DNA from: Rhizobium sp.
GTDB lineage: Bacteria > Pseudomonadota > Alphaproteobacteria > Rhizobiales > Rhizobiaceae
Assembly (NCBI GenBank): GCA_002796995.1
Contig: PEKW01000008.1
Location: 1-64,000, forward strand
Length of the DNA: 64,000 bases
Direction of reading: 5' to 3'
In this document: positions 29,273 to 37,050 of the stretch, piece by piece
How the letters are laid out: each line of letters opens with the position of its first letter
Position numbering within the stretch: position 1 is the first letter of the stretch
Notes under the pieces: generated by a model
Databases searched by the model: none
Told to the model about the DNA's origin: nothing
Seen by the model: the letters and a program-made list of their open reading frames with translations, nothing else
Translations under genes and position numbers: made by a program

Positions 29273-30910
29273 TCACTCTGCGGCGACCGCCAGTTCGCGG
29301 TCGCGCAGCAGCCGGCGGATGACCTTGCCGCTGGTGGTGAGCGGCATCTCGGCGATGAACTCCACCTCGCGCGGATATTCGTGCATGGACAGCCGCTGCT
29401 TGACCCAGTTGCTGATCTCGCCGGCCAGCGCCGGGGTCGGCAGATAGCCATCGGCGACGACGACGAAGGCCTTGACGATCTCGGTGCGCAACGGATCGGG
29501 CTTGCCGATCGCCGCCGCGAGCTTCACCGCCGGATGGCCACTGAGACAGTCCTCGATCTCGGCAGGGCCGATGCGGTAGCCCGACGAGGTGATGACGTCG
29601 TCGTCGCGGCCGAAGAACTCTACATAACCCTCTGCATCCCGGCGGCCGAGATCGCCGGTCTTCATCCAGTCGCCGACGAATTTTCGCGCCGTCGCCGCCT
29701 CGTCGTTCCAGTAACCGAGGAACATCACCGGGTCGGGCCTGGCGATCGCCACCTGGCCGGTGACGCCGGCCGGCACTTCGCGGCCGTCGTCATCGATGAT
29801 CGCCACGCGATGGCCGGGCACGGCGCGGCCGATCGCCCCGCCCCTGGTAACGCCGAGATGGGCGGCAGAGCCGAGGACGAAGTTGCATTCGGTCTGGCCG
29901 TAGAACTCGTTCGGCACGATGCCGAGCGTCGCCTTCACCCATTCATAGGTCTCGCGGCCGAGCGATTCTCCGGCCGAGCCGATGCTGCGGAGCACGAGAT
30001 CGTATTTCTCCAGCGGCCGATCGACCGACTTCAGCAGGCGCAGCGCGGTCGGCGGGATGAAGGCGTTCTTCACCTTCATCTCGGCCATGATGCGGAAGGC
30101 CATGTCGGGATCGAACTTCTGCGCCGGCGAGGAGACCACCGGCACGCCGAGCATCAGCGCCGGCAGCAGCGCGTTGAGAAGGCCGCCGGCCCAGGCCCAG
30201 TCGGACGGGGTCCAGACCTTGTCGCCGGGCTTCGGCAGGAAATCATGCACCATCTGGAAGCCGGGAATGTGGCCCGGCAGAACCCGGTGGCCATGCAGCG
30301 CGCCCTTGGGCGGGCCGGTGGTGCCGGAGGTGAAGATCATCAGCGCCGGCGTGTCCGGGCCGGTCTCGGCGACGTCGAAGACGGAGGGATGGGCCCCGAC
30401 GAGAGACGCAAAGGAATGCACCGCGCCGGAGGCAGGCCCGGTCGAGATCACATGCTCCAGCGCAGGCAGGCGCGGGCGGATCTCTTCCAGGCGCGAAAGG
30501 CCGAACTCGTTGGTGACGACGGCGCGGGCGCCGGCGGCGGAGAGCCGGTATTCCAGCGCCTCGACGCCGAACAGCAAGGCCAGCGGCAGGGCGATCGCCC
30601 CCATCTTGTAGATCGCCACATGGGCGATCACCGTCTCGAAGGACTGCGGCAGCAGGAGGGCGACCCGGTCGCCGCGGGCGATGCCGAGTGCGGTCAGGGC
30701 ATTGGCGAAGGCGGCCGATTTCGCCGAGAGCTCGCCATAGGTCATCGACAGATGCCGACCATCCGGCGAGAAGTGCTCGAGACAGACGCGGTCGGCATGC
30801 TGCACCGCCCAATCGTCGCACACCGCACGGCCGATATTGAAATTCGGCGGAATCTGCCACGAAAATTCGCGATGGAGGGCTTTGTAGGAACCGAATTCGG
30901 GGAGAAACAT
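29273..30910 (-). CDS. AMP-dependent acyl-CoA synthetase
   Basis: The 545-residue enzyme adenylates a carboxylic acid and transfers it to CoA. The P-loop TSGTTGPPKG is near residue 193, GQTECNF (A5 motif) near 340, the hinge region TGDLGRRDAEGYVEFFGRDDDVITSSGYRIGP near 430, and the catalytic Lys in TTSGKVIRRLL near 530. Similarity in this region is closest to acetyl/medium-chain acyl-CoA ligases; chain length cannot be read from sequence. It converges on the acyltransferase gene. Confidence 0.88.
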   Translation of the reverse strand: MFLPEFGSYKALHREFSWQIPPNFNIGRAVCDDWAVQHADRVCLEHFSPDGRHLSMTYGELSAKSAAFANALTALGIARGDRVALLLPQSFETVIAHVAIYKMGAIALPLALLFGVEALEYRLSAAGARAVVTNEFGLSRLEEIRPRLPALEHVISTGPASGAVHSFASLVGAHPSVFDVAETGPDTPALMIFTSGTTGPPKGALHGHRVLPGHIPGFQMVHDFLPKPGDKVWTPSDWAWAGGLLNALLPALMLGVPVVSSPAQKFDPDMAFRIMAEMKVKNAFIPPTALRLLKSVDRPLEKYDLVLRSIGSAGESLGRETYEWVKATLGIVPNEFYGQTECNFVLGSAAHLGVTRGGAIGRAVPGHRVAIIDDDGREVPAGVTGQVAIARPDPVMFLGYWNDEAATARKFVGDWMKTGDLGRRDAEGYVEFFGRDDDVITSSGYRIGPAEIEDCLSGHPAVKLAAAIGKPDPLRTEIVKAFVVVADGYLPTPALAGEISNWVKQRLSMHEYPREVEFIAEMPLTTSGKVIRRLLRDRELAVAAE

Positions 30911-31121
30911 GCCGATTTCCCGCTAAATGACGAAAATTCTAGTTAGCACTCCTTTCGCACATGCACAATGGACGTGAACGTAACCTGCCGCCGCATCGGC
31001 TGGACAGTTTTTCCGGCCGCGTGCTAACGTCGCCCGGCGCAAGGCGAGGCCGTCAAACAGCGATCGGCTCCACCTTCGCATTTCGACATTGCATCCGACG
31101 AGCATGGAACGGGCAGAAATC

Positions 31122-31574
31122 ATGACCAAGACGCCAACCGGCAAGAGTGTTCGACTGGCCCAGCCCGTCAAGCAGGTGACCGTGGATGCCGGCCTCATGC
31201 CGAAGAAGCCCGGGCGCCAGCAGCGCCGGCCAACCGCCGAGGCGGAGCCTGCCACGGCCACGGTCAACATCTTTGCGCCGGTCCATCCGGCGGTGGCGGC
31301 GACGCGGCAGAAGATGAAGCAGCAGGCGGCCAAGACCGCAGCAGTCAGGCTCGGCGCGGCGATCGACGCCGGCGCGCTGCCCGCAGCGGAGGCGAAGCGC
31401 CTCGTGCTGTCCCGCATCGTCAAGAGCCTGGGCTCGACCGAGGCGGCGGAAAAATGGTATCGCAGCCACCACCTGAGCGAACTCGGCGGCCGGACCCCGG
31501 CCCAGATGGTGCGCGCCGGCGAACTGCGGGCGCTGCTCGAATATTTCGCCAGGGACACCTCGGCAAAGGCCTGA
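31122..31574 (+). CDS. ParS/MbcA/Xre-type antitoxin-like protein without a partner
   Basis: The 150-residue protein has a C-terminal domain (about residues 108-145, LGSTEAAEKWYRSHHLSELG then GRTPAQMVRAGELRALLEYF) resembling the toxin-binding domain of ParS/MbcA antitoxins (DUF2384). The N-terminal half is basic and low in recognisable structure. Such antitoxins are normally followed by a RES-domain toxin, which is absent here; the next gene is a convergent tautomerase. Start choice is uncertain; an ATG at 31104 is also in frame. A terminator-like hairpin follows. Confidence 0.65.
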   Translation: MTKTPTGKSVRLAQPVKQVTVDAGLMPKKPGRQQRRPTAEAEPATATVNIFAPVHPAVAATRQKMKQQAAKTAAVRLGAAIDAGALPAAEAKRLVLSRIVKSLGSTEAAEKWYRSHHLSELGGRTPAQMVRAGELRALLEYFARDTSAKA

Positions 31575-31580
31575 GGCGAT

Positions 31581-31603
31581 CGATCCCGGCAGACCCGGGA
31601 TCG
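31581..31603. terminator. Hairpin between convergent antitoxin-like and tautomerase genes
   Basis: A perfect 9-bp inverted repeat CGATCCCGG/CCGGGATCG with a five-base loop lies seven bases after the antitoxin-like stop. There is no T-run on either side, so it may be a weak terminator or a structural element. Confidence 0.4.
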
Positions 31604-31628
31604 CCCGTCACCGCACAGCCTGCGGCCA

Positions 31629-32036
31629 TCATGCGGCGTCAAGCCGGCCCTTGATATAGCGATATTCCTGCGTGACGCCGCCGAAGCCATAGGCCGCGGC
31701 TGAGACCTCGTGGACATGCACATAGCTCTCGGAATGCACGCCGCCGAGGGCATCGCCCATGGCCGAAAACACGGCGGCCATGTAGTCGGCCAGTTCGCCC
31801 TTGGTGTTGGTGCCGTCGACCACCTTGATGTCTAGCCAGAAGCTCTCGTTTCCCTGCGCGGCGAGCGACTGTCCGCCGGCGAACCAGTGGCTGGGGTCGA
31901 TATGGGAGATAGCGACCGCCGTCACCGTCGGATCCTTGCGCAGATGCTGACGCGTCAGATCGGTGATCGTTCCGGCGATCCGGGCCGAGCGCGCGGCATC
32001 GGGGGCAGTGGAGACGGCGATATTGATAATCGGCAT
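31629..32036 (-). CDS. Tautomerase family protein
   Basis: The 135-residue product begins MPIINIAVSTAPDAARSARI, so Pro would be N-terminal after Met removal, the catalytic residue of 4-oxalocrotonate tautomerase-type enzymes. The length fits two beta-alpha-beta units (VSTAPDAARSARIAGTITDL and VVDGTNTKGELADYMAAVFS). It likely acts on an enol/keto substrate. It is divergent from a LysR regulator, 119 bases apart, and is probably its target. The frame continues upstream but the conserved start is at 32036. Confidence 0.82.
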   Translation of the reverse strand: MPIINIAVSTAPDAARSARIAGTITDLTRQHLRKDPTVTAVAISHIDPSHWFAGGQSLAAQGNESFWLDIKVVDGTNTKGELADYMAAVFSAMGDALGGVHSESYVHVHEVSAAAYGFGGVTQEYRYIKGRLDAA

Positions 32037-32136
32037 GGTTGATGTCCTTTCTTGTTCGGTGGCAGGCCCAGCGGTCTGGCAGACCAAGGAATGACAGAAG
32101 AGACGGATCAGAAAAATCGAATTGTTCTTCATTCAA

Positions 32137-32155
32137 GTTTCGATAATATCGAAAC
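32137..32155. promoter_or_regulatory. 19-bp perfect palindrome at the LysR gene start (operator)
   Basis: GTTTCGATA-A-TATCGAAAC is a perfect 9+1+9 palindrome and ends directly before the ATG of the LysR gene at 32156. It contains the T-N11-A pattern of LysR-family boxes. Binding here would block translation-start and promoter clearance of the regulator and could activate the divergent tautomerase. This is sequence evidence; binding is inferred. Confidence 0.7.
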
Positions 32156-33013
32156 ATGGAAACCATCGACCCGGAACTGCTGCGCACCTTCCTTGCCTTC
32201 GCCGACACCGGATCGCTGACGCGTGCCGCCGCGATCGTCGGCCGTTCGCCCTCGGCGATCACCGCGCAGATGCAGCGCCTGGAGGCGGTGGTGGGAGACG
32301 CGCTCCTTGAGCAGTCCGGCCGTGGCCGGAGCCTGACACCGACCGGGGAGGCGCTGGTCGGCCATGCGCGGCGGATCATCGCCGCCCACCGCGAAGCGCT
32401 GCTCAGCCTGAAGGGTGCGCGGGCCGATGGCCGGATCGCACTCGGCTGCACCCAGGATTTCGCCGAAAGCGGCCTGCCGGACATCCTGCGGCTGTTTGCC
32501 GATACCCATCCGCGACTGCGCCTGGACCTGAGGATCGGCCGGTCGGCGGAACTGGCCGGCGCCTTCGAGCGTGGCGAACTCGACCTGGCGCTGACCATGC
32601 GCAGCTCCGCATCGCCCGATGAACGCACGGTGCTGCGCGAGCCCATGCTCTGGCTCGGCGCGGCCGAGTGCCTTAAACGCGCCGGCGGCGAAGTACCGCT
32701 CGCCCTGCTCGACGCGCCGTGCGGCTTTCGTCATGCGGCAATTGCCGCCCTCGATGGCGCCGGCCGCCGCTACCGGATTGCCGCGAGCAGCGCCAGCCTC
32801 TCGGGGCTGGCGGCCGCGGTGAAGGCCGGGATTGCGGTCACGGCCCGGACCGCGCGCATGGCAGGCGACGGGATCGCCCGGCTCGACGGCGCTTTCGACC
32901 TGCCGGCACTGCCGGAAGCGGAATTTGCGCTGCGTCTCAGGCCGGGAGCGACATCCGCCGCCACGGATCTGGCCGACCTGCTGGCGGAGATGCTGCCGGA
33001 GACCGGAGTTTAG
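32156..33013 (+). CDS. LysR family transcriptional regulator
   Basis: The 285-residue protein has an N-terminal winged helix-turn-helix (METIDPELLRTFLAFADTGS, LTRAAAIVGRSPSAITAQMQRLE) and a substrate-binding domain beginning near residue 85 (GRIALGCTQDFAESGLPDIL). It is divergent from the tautomerase gene with a perfect palindrome touching its start codon, which supports autoregulation and control of the tautomerase. The effector is unknown. Confidence 0.9.
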   Translation: METIDPELLRTFLAFADTGSLTRAAAIVGRSPSAITAQMQRLEAVVGDALLEQSGRGRSLTPTGEALVGHARRIIAAHREALLSLKGARADGRIALGCTQDFAESGLPDILRLFADTHPRLRLDLRIGRSAELAGAFERGELDLALTMRSSASPDERTVLREPMLWLGAAECLKRAGGEVPLALLDAPCGFRHAAIAALDGAGRRYRIAASSASLSGLAAAVKAGIAVTARTARMAGDGIARLDGAFDLPALPEAEFALRLRPGATSAATDLADLLAEMLPETGV

Positions 33014-33018
33014 CGGGA

Positions 33019-34147
33019 TCAGTCGCGGGTCCTGGAGTGCATGCCCAGCTCGCGGCGGGAGAACCACATGCCGGGCAACATGGGCAGCCAGAAGGAAAGG
33101 CCGCGGAAGATGATCACCGCGGTCAGGGACGGCGCAACGGGAACGCCGAGCACGGTCAGGATGGCGACCGCCGATCCCTCATAGGTTCCAAGCCCGAGCG
33201 GCGCCGGGCCGATCGTGGCGCCGATCGAGCCCGAGACCATGCCGGCAAAGGCCACGAAAGGATCGACGGAATAGCCGATCGCCTTGAAGGCGATCCACAG
33301 CGTCGCCGCATCGAGCACCACCACGGCCATCTGGAAGGCGACGGTGCCGAGGAACAGCCGCAGCGTCATCAGCTCGAACAGCGGTGCCTCCGACATTTCG
33401 AGCAGGATGATCTGCACCGTCTTGCGCCGCTTCAGCCATGCGGGAATGTAGCGCTGGCTGAGCGATCGCATGGCGATCACGGCAAGCGGAATGAACAGCG
33501 CGACGAGGGCGAAGACGGCAAATGCGGTGGCGAGCGCCATACCCATGCGGTGGTTCGTCCAGATGATCACGAAGGTCGCGATCGCCGAGGCGAGATAGGC
33601 CGAATAGTAGGAGAACAGGCCGACCAGCATGGCGAAGAAGGCGATCCTGAGCGGAATTCCGCGATTGCGCAGGCTGGCGGCCACCAGCACGGTTCCGCTG
33701 GCGCCGCCGGTCGGCAGGGCCTGGTCGACGAACAGTTTGCCGATGCCGAGAAAGGCGAACTCGCGCAACCGCATGGCATAGCCGGCATGGCGCAGGGCGA
33801 GCCACCAGACGCCGCCGGCACAGACATAGGTGAGCGGCCTGGGCCACGATACCGAGCACGAGCCAGCGGGGATCGGCGGCCGCGGCAAGCTCGACGAAAT
33901 GCTGCAGCTCGGTGAAACGGAAGACGGCGATCGCCAGGGCCAGAATGACCAGCAGTCCGGGAAGCCAGACCCAGAGGGAGCCGCGCCCGAGCCCGGCCTT
34001 TTGCTTCTCGATTTCCTCGAACAGCGCGGAGGCGCCATCGTCGCCCGCCGGAGGCGAAGACGGGGCACGCGGCCGATCGTCGAATTGAGAGTGTATATCG
34101 CCGCCTGGCGGTTCAGCGGATTCCGGACTGTTGGACCTGGGAGGCAT
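33019..34147 (-). pseudogene. Frameshifted UPF0104 / lysylphosphatidylglycerol synthase-type membrane protein
   Basis: Two overlapping minus-strand frames together spell one protein. The first (from 34147, MPPRSNSPESAEPPGG) gives a soluble head and the first membrane helix (LWVWLPGLLVILALAIAVF); the second continues with ALTYVCAGGVWWLALRHAGY, QALPTGGASGTVLVAASLRN and the C-terminal PAPLGLGTYEGSAVAILTVLG typical of UPF0104. They join if one C is removed from the GCCGC around 33836-33839. So the gene is broken by a +1 change, or the sequence has an error there. The family covers LPG-synthase membrane domains; here there is no soluble synthase domain. Confidence 0.8.
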
Positions 34148-34636
34148 TCACCGTTTCCTACCGCTTCTCACCTGACATGCGAATTGCCTCCCCGGCCACT
34201 CTGCTGCCTGTCGCGGCTGAAATCAATGATCGGTATGGCAGACGACCCGGGTTTCGCGGCATCCGCCGACGGCCCTGCATCGAACACGCCCGGTGGCCGG
34301 ATGGTCGCTTGGTGCCCCATGCGGGACTCGGCTAGATGGGGCTCAGAAAATTTCTCAGACATATCAGCCTGTTAAGAGGAATTCTTCTCCCGTCTCAACT
34401 GGTTTATTGTACGAAATCAGACTGGAAAGTGTACCAATTTCTTTTCGTTTTCCGGTTCGTCTTCCTCATCGAATGGGCAGCATTGGACGAGCGCGTCCTC
34501 GGTCATGACCCTGCGCTAACCACGATTGTGAATGCACATCGGAACAGGAGGCTCGACGACTTGCTCGGATCAGCAGGAGAGCTATGGTCCCGTGCGAAGA
34601 CCGCAAATTTGAAACCCCGTTCTGTTGATCGGCGGC
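34148..34636. other. Region with no supported gene, containing an element boundary
   Basis: About 490 bp, AT-richer after 34340, with no protein frame that I trust. A 180-residue frame at 34336-34878 lacks protein-like composition and overlaps the better membrane-protein frame. At 34310-34330 there is a near copy of the tRNA-Leu 3' end, which marks one edge of a remnant element. A 7-bp inverted repeat GCCCCAT/ATGGGGC (34314-34342) resembles an acceptor stem with most of the tRNA body missing. Confidence 0.5.
34310..34330 (-). repeat. Degenerate copy of tRNA-Leu 3' end (att-like repeat)
   Basis: The 21 bases share 19 positions with 35658-35678, the 3' end of tRNA-Leu, including an unbroken TGGTGCCCCATGC. 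With the tRNA copy it brackets about 1.3 kb of atypical DNA, as expected for the two ends of an element integrated at a tRNA 3' end. No integrase remains. Confidence 0.6.
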
Positions 34637-34957
34637 ATGGAGGCTGGGTTGGAAAGAGCCCCACTGCTCGTTCTCTCGTTGTTGCTGGTTGTCTCTGGAG
34701 TGCTGCTCCGTCCGTTTTGGTTGTCCGAATGGGGGCCGTACACATTCACATTTCTCGTATGGCTTACACTGTCTCTGGTTTCTGCATGGCACGGGAGAGG
34801 CAACCCCCGCAGCATCGGCTTGGGCCTTTTCGGCAGCAGCATCGTCGCCTTTGGCCTCTTGGTAACAATCCACACTAACGCGTACGTCGGGATGGGGGTA
34901 TTCATCGGACTTGTCTGGCTAGGCTCAAAAATACGGTTCTTCACTCGAAGAGAATGA
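34637..34957 (+). CDS. Small hypothetical membrane protein
   Basis: The 106-residue product has three to four predicted membrane segments (PLLVLSLLLVVSGVLLRPFWL, FTFLVWLTLSLVSAW, SIGLGLFGSSIVAFGLLVTI, VGMGVFIGLVWLGSKI) and ends in basic residues. I do not recognise a family. A TTG at 34625 is an alternative start. It lies inside the tRNA-Leu-bounded block and is AT-richer than the neighbouring core genes. Confidence 0.5.
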   Translation: MEAGLERAPLLVLSLLLVVSGVLLRPFWLSEWGPYTFTFLVWLTLSLVSAWHGRGNPRSIGLGLFGSSIVAFGLLVTIHTNAYVGMGVFIGLVWLGSKIRFFTRRE

Positions 34958-35105
34958 AAGTCCGATCTGAAACTCGGGGGGCACTCCGGCGACGTATTCC
35001 CTGCGGAAGGCGCTTGCGATGGTGGTAACCGTTCCATCAGTTCTTCGCAAAGAAGAGGCCCCGGGATGAACCGAGGCCGATTGATGGTCTGTGTCTGGGA
35101 GGCTC

Positions 35106-35633
35106 AGGCGTCAGGCGTGACGGCCACGATCCATTTCTGTTGCGGATCAATCTGCTGATAGAGGTCGCACCGCGCTTCGAACTCTTCGGGAGAAAGCTCC
35201 TCCAGATAGACCTCCAGCGCCTCGTCCGGTCCCGACTTGTGGGCAGCGGAGTGAGCTTCCTTACAGTCCTTGCAGACGATCAGGCGCTGGTGACCATCCA
35301 GGAAGAAATCATCCGAGAAAAAGAACGCTTCGAAGTAGCGCGGGAGGGTGGCGGATATCGGCCATCGCTGTCCTCAGCCAAGCTTTCGGGATCGGAGAGA
35401 TCGACCACGGCGTCGTGAGGGTCAAATCCCATGCGGCGGACCTTCGCGGTCCCCTCCAGATAGAACTCCAGTTTGGTGAACAGCGACTGTTCCTTGAGCG
35501 CGTTAGTCGCGCTGACAACCTGCTCGGCTTTCCGAATGATCTGCTCAAACTCAGCGTGAACCTTGGGGTATGCGGCCAGCGCCTCCGCATACGTCTTCCT
35601 GAGTTTCTTGACGAGATTGTCCTTCCCGGTCAC
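35106..35633 (-). pseudogene. Frameshifted hypothetical gene beside tRNA-Leu
   Basis: The upstream part (GTG at 35633, VTGKDNLVKKLRKTYAEALA, then KLEFYLEGTAKVRRMGFDPH) and the downstream part (PRYFEAFFFSDDFFLDGHQR, then LIVCKDCKEAHSAAHKSGPDEALEV) are each good coding sequence, but lie in different minus-strand frames joined near 35355-35375. A single-base change restores one protein of about 175 residues that ends at 35106. The CKDC pair may bind metal. I cannot name the family. The upstream frame can be read back into the tRNA, so the start is uncertain. It lies within the tRNA-Leu-bounded block. Confidence 0.6.
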
Positions 35634-35657
35634 CGTCTTCAGAAATCCAGACTTTGG

Positions 35658-35678
35658 TGGTGCCCCATGCCGGAATCG
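35658..35678 (-). repeat. tRNA-Leu 3' end acting as att-like repeat
   Basis: This is the intact partner of the degenerate repeat at 34310-34330. Between the two lie one small membrane-protein gene and one frameshifted gene. The orientation and position at the tRNA 3' end fit integration by a tyrosine recombinase, none of which is now present. Confidence 0.55.
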
Positions 35679-35742
35679 AACCAGCACTCCTTTCGGAACT
35701 CGATTTTGAGTCGAGCGCGTCTACCAGTTCCGCCAATGGGGC
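35658..35742 (-). tRNA. tRNA-Leu (anticodon CAA)
   Basis: The 85-base minus-strand gene folds as a class II tRNA: acceptor arm GCCCCAT/ATGGGGC with encoded CCA, a TTGGCGGAACTGGTAGACG D-arm, anticodon arm CTCGA-CTCAAAA-TCGAG giving anticodon CAA, a long variable arm, and T-arm GGTTCGATTCC. CAA reads leucine codon TTG. Its 3' end borders a small AT-richer block and is repeated at 34310. Confidence 0.95.
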
Positions 35743-35927
35743 ACAGAAGCGTCTAGGTCAGTAGAACAGCGCCGGACTATACGAAGCGAACCGAGGCGGT
35801 CAACCGCCTTTTTCGCCGATAGCCGTTCACGCGAATGTTTGCGGGCGGGATGATGCGCCGCAGCACAAGGCATTTACAGCCGCCTGCCGCTTGCTTACAA
35901 CCGCTCGGCCAAAGCAGGGAACAAAGA

Positions 35928-36518
35928 ATGCTGCGACGACTGTACGACTGGACCATGTCGCTTGCCGCGCGCAAGTCGGCGGAAAAATGGCTGGCGATCA
36001 TCGCCTTCATCGAAAGCTCGATCTTCCTCGTTCCGGCCGACGTGCTGTTCCTGCCCATGGCCCTCGCCAAGCCGGAAAAGGCCTATCGCTACGCGGTGAT
36101 CGCCACGGTCGCCTCGGTGCTCGGCGGCATTGCCGGCTGGTTTCTCGGCTACTTCGCCTTCGAGACGGTGGCCAAGCCTATCCTGGCCTTCTACGGCAAA
36201 CTCGAAGCCTTCGAGGCGCTGCGCACCGCCGTCGACTACCAGATGGTGGTCCTGCTGCTGATCACCTCGGGCCTGTCGCATCTGCCGCCGATCAAAGTGG
36301 TGACCATCCTGTCCGGCGTGGCCCATATCAACATCTGGCTGTTCATCGTCTCGGCCATCGTCGCCCGCGGCGCGCGCTTCCTGCTGCTCGCCTGGCTTCT
36401 GCAGCGCTATGGCGAGCCGATCCGCCATTTCATCGAGAACAGGCTCGGCCAGATCGCCGGCTTCGGCGCGGCCGCGCTGATCGTGCTATACGTCGCCTAT
36501 CGCTATTTCCTGCACTAG
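35928..36518 (+). CDS. VTT/DedA-like (YqaA family) membrane protein
   Basis: The 196-residue protein has four or five membrane segments and the VTT-domain pattern ESSIFLVPADVLFLPMALAKPEK at the N terminus, then GGIAGWFLGYFAFETV and SGLSHLPPIKVVTILSGVA. YqaA/DedA proteins affect membrane lipid and proton balance; precise role unknown. AGAA precedes the ATG. It is followed by dsbB 13 bases downstream. Confidence 0.88.
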   Translation: MLRRLYDWTMSLAARKSAEKWLAIIAFIESSIFLVPADVLFLPMALAKPEKAYRYAVIATVASVLGGIAGWFLGYFAFETVAKPILAFYGKLEAFEALRTAVDYQMVVLLLITSGLSHLPPIKVVTILSGVAHINIWLFIVSAIVARGARFLLLAWLLQRYGEPIRHFIENRLGQIAGFGAAALIVLYVAYRYFLH

Positions 36519-36531
36519 AACGGATCCGTCC

Positions 36532-37044
36532 ATGAACGCCCCCGCCTCCCTCGCAAAATCCGATACCGCCATCGCCGCAGTCCTGACCCTCGGCATGGCC
36601 GTGGTCGTCGGCTCGGCGCTCGGCTTCGAGCATATCGGCGGATACATTCCCTGCGCGCTCTGCCTGATGGAGCGCAATCCCTATTACATCGGCATGGGCG
36701 TGGGCGTGCTGGCGGTGCTCTCGTCGGTCTTCCGGCTGCCGCCCGTGGTCACCCGCGGCCTGATCGGCGTCATCGCCGTGCTGATGATCGTCAGCGTCGG
36801 CCTTGGCACCTATCACGCCGGCGTCGAATGGAAATTCTGGGAAGGCCCGACCAGCTGCACGATCGGCGCGACCGGCGGCGACGCGCCGGTCAATGTGCTG
36901 GAAGCGCTGAATTCCACCAAGGCGCCGTCCTGCACCGAGGCGACGCTGCGCGTGCTCGGCCTGTCCTTTGCCGGGTGGAACGTGCTGACGAGTGCAGCGC
37001 TCGCCGCAATGGCGCTTTGGGCGACGTTCCGCAAGCGCGGCTGA
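36532..37044 (+). CDS. dsbB: Disulfide bond formation protein DsbB
   Basis: DsbB reoxidises DsbA using quinone. The 170-residue protein has four membrane helices, the first active pair CALC at residues 41-44 (PCALCLMER) and the second pair, Cys near 109 (TSCTIG) and Cys near 134 (APSCTEA). Both pairs are intact, so it should be active. It follows the VTT-domain gene by 13 bases and converges on the HNH gene. Confidence 0.92.
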   Translation: MNAPASLAKSDTAIAAVLTLGMAVVVGSALGFEHIGGYIPCALCLMERNPYYIGMGVGVLAVLSSVFRLPPVVTRGLIGVIAVLMIVSVGLGTYHAGVEWKFWEGPTSCTIGATGGDAPVNVLEALNSTKAPSCTEATLRVLGLSFAGWNVLTSAALAAMALWATFRKRG

Positions 37045-37050
37045 GAACAC

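Noticed and set aside
34336-34878. A 180-codon open frame in the tRNA-bounded block
   Set aside because: It has irregular composition and overlaps the better membrane-protein frame at 34637; I treat it as non-coding.
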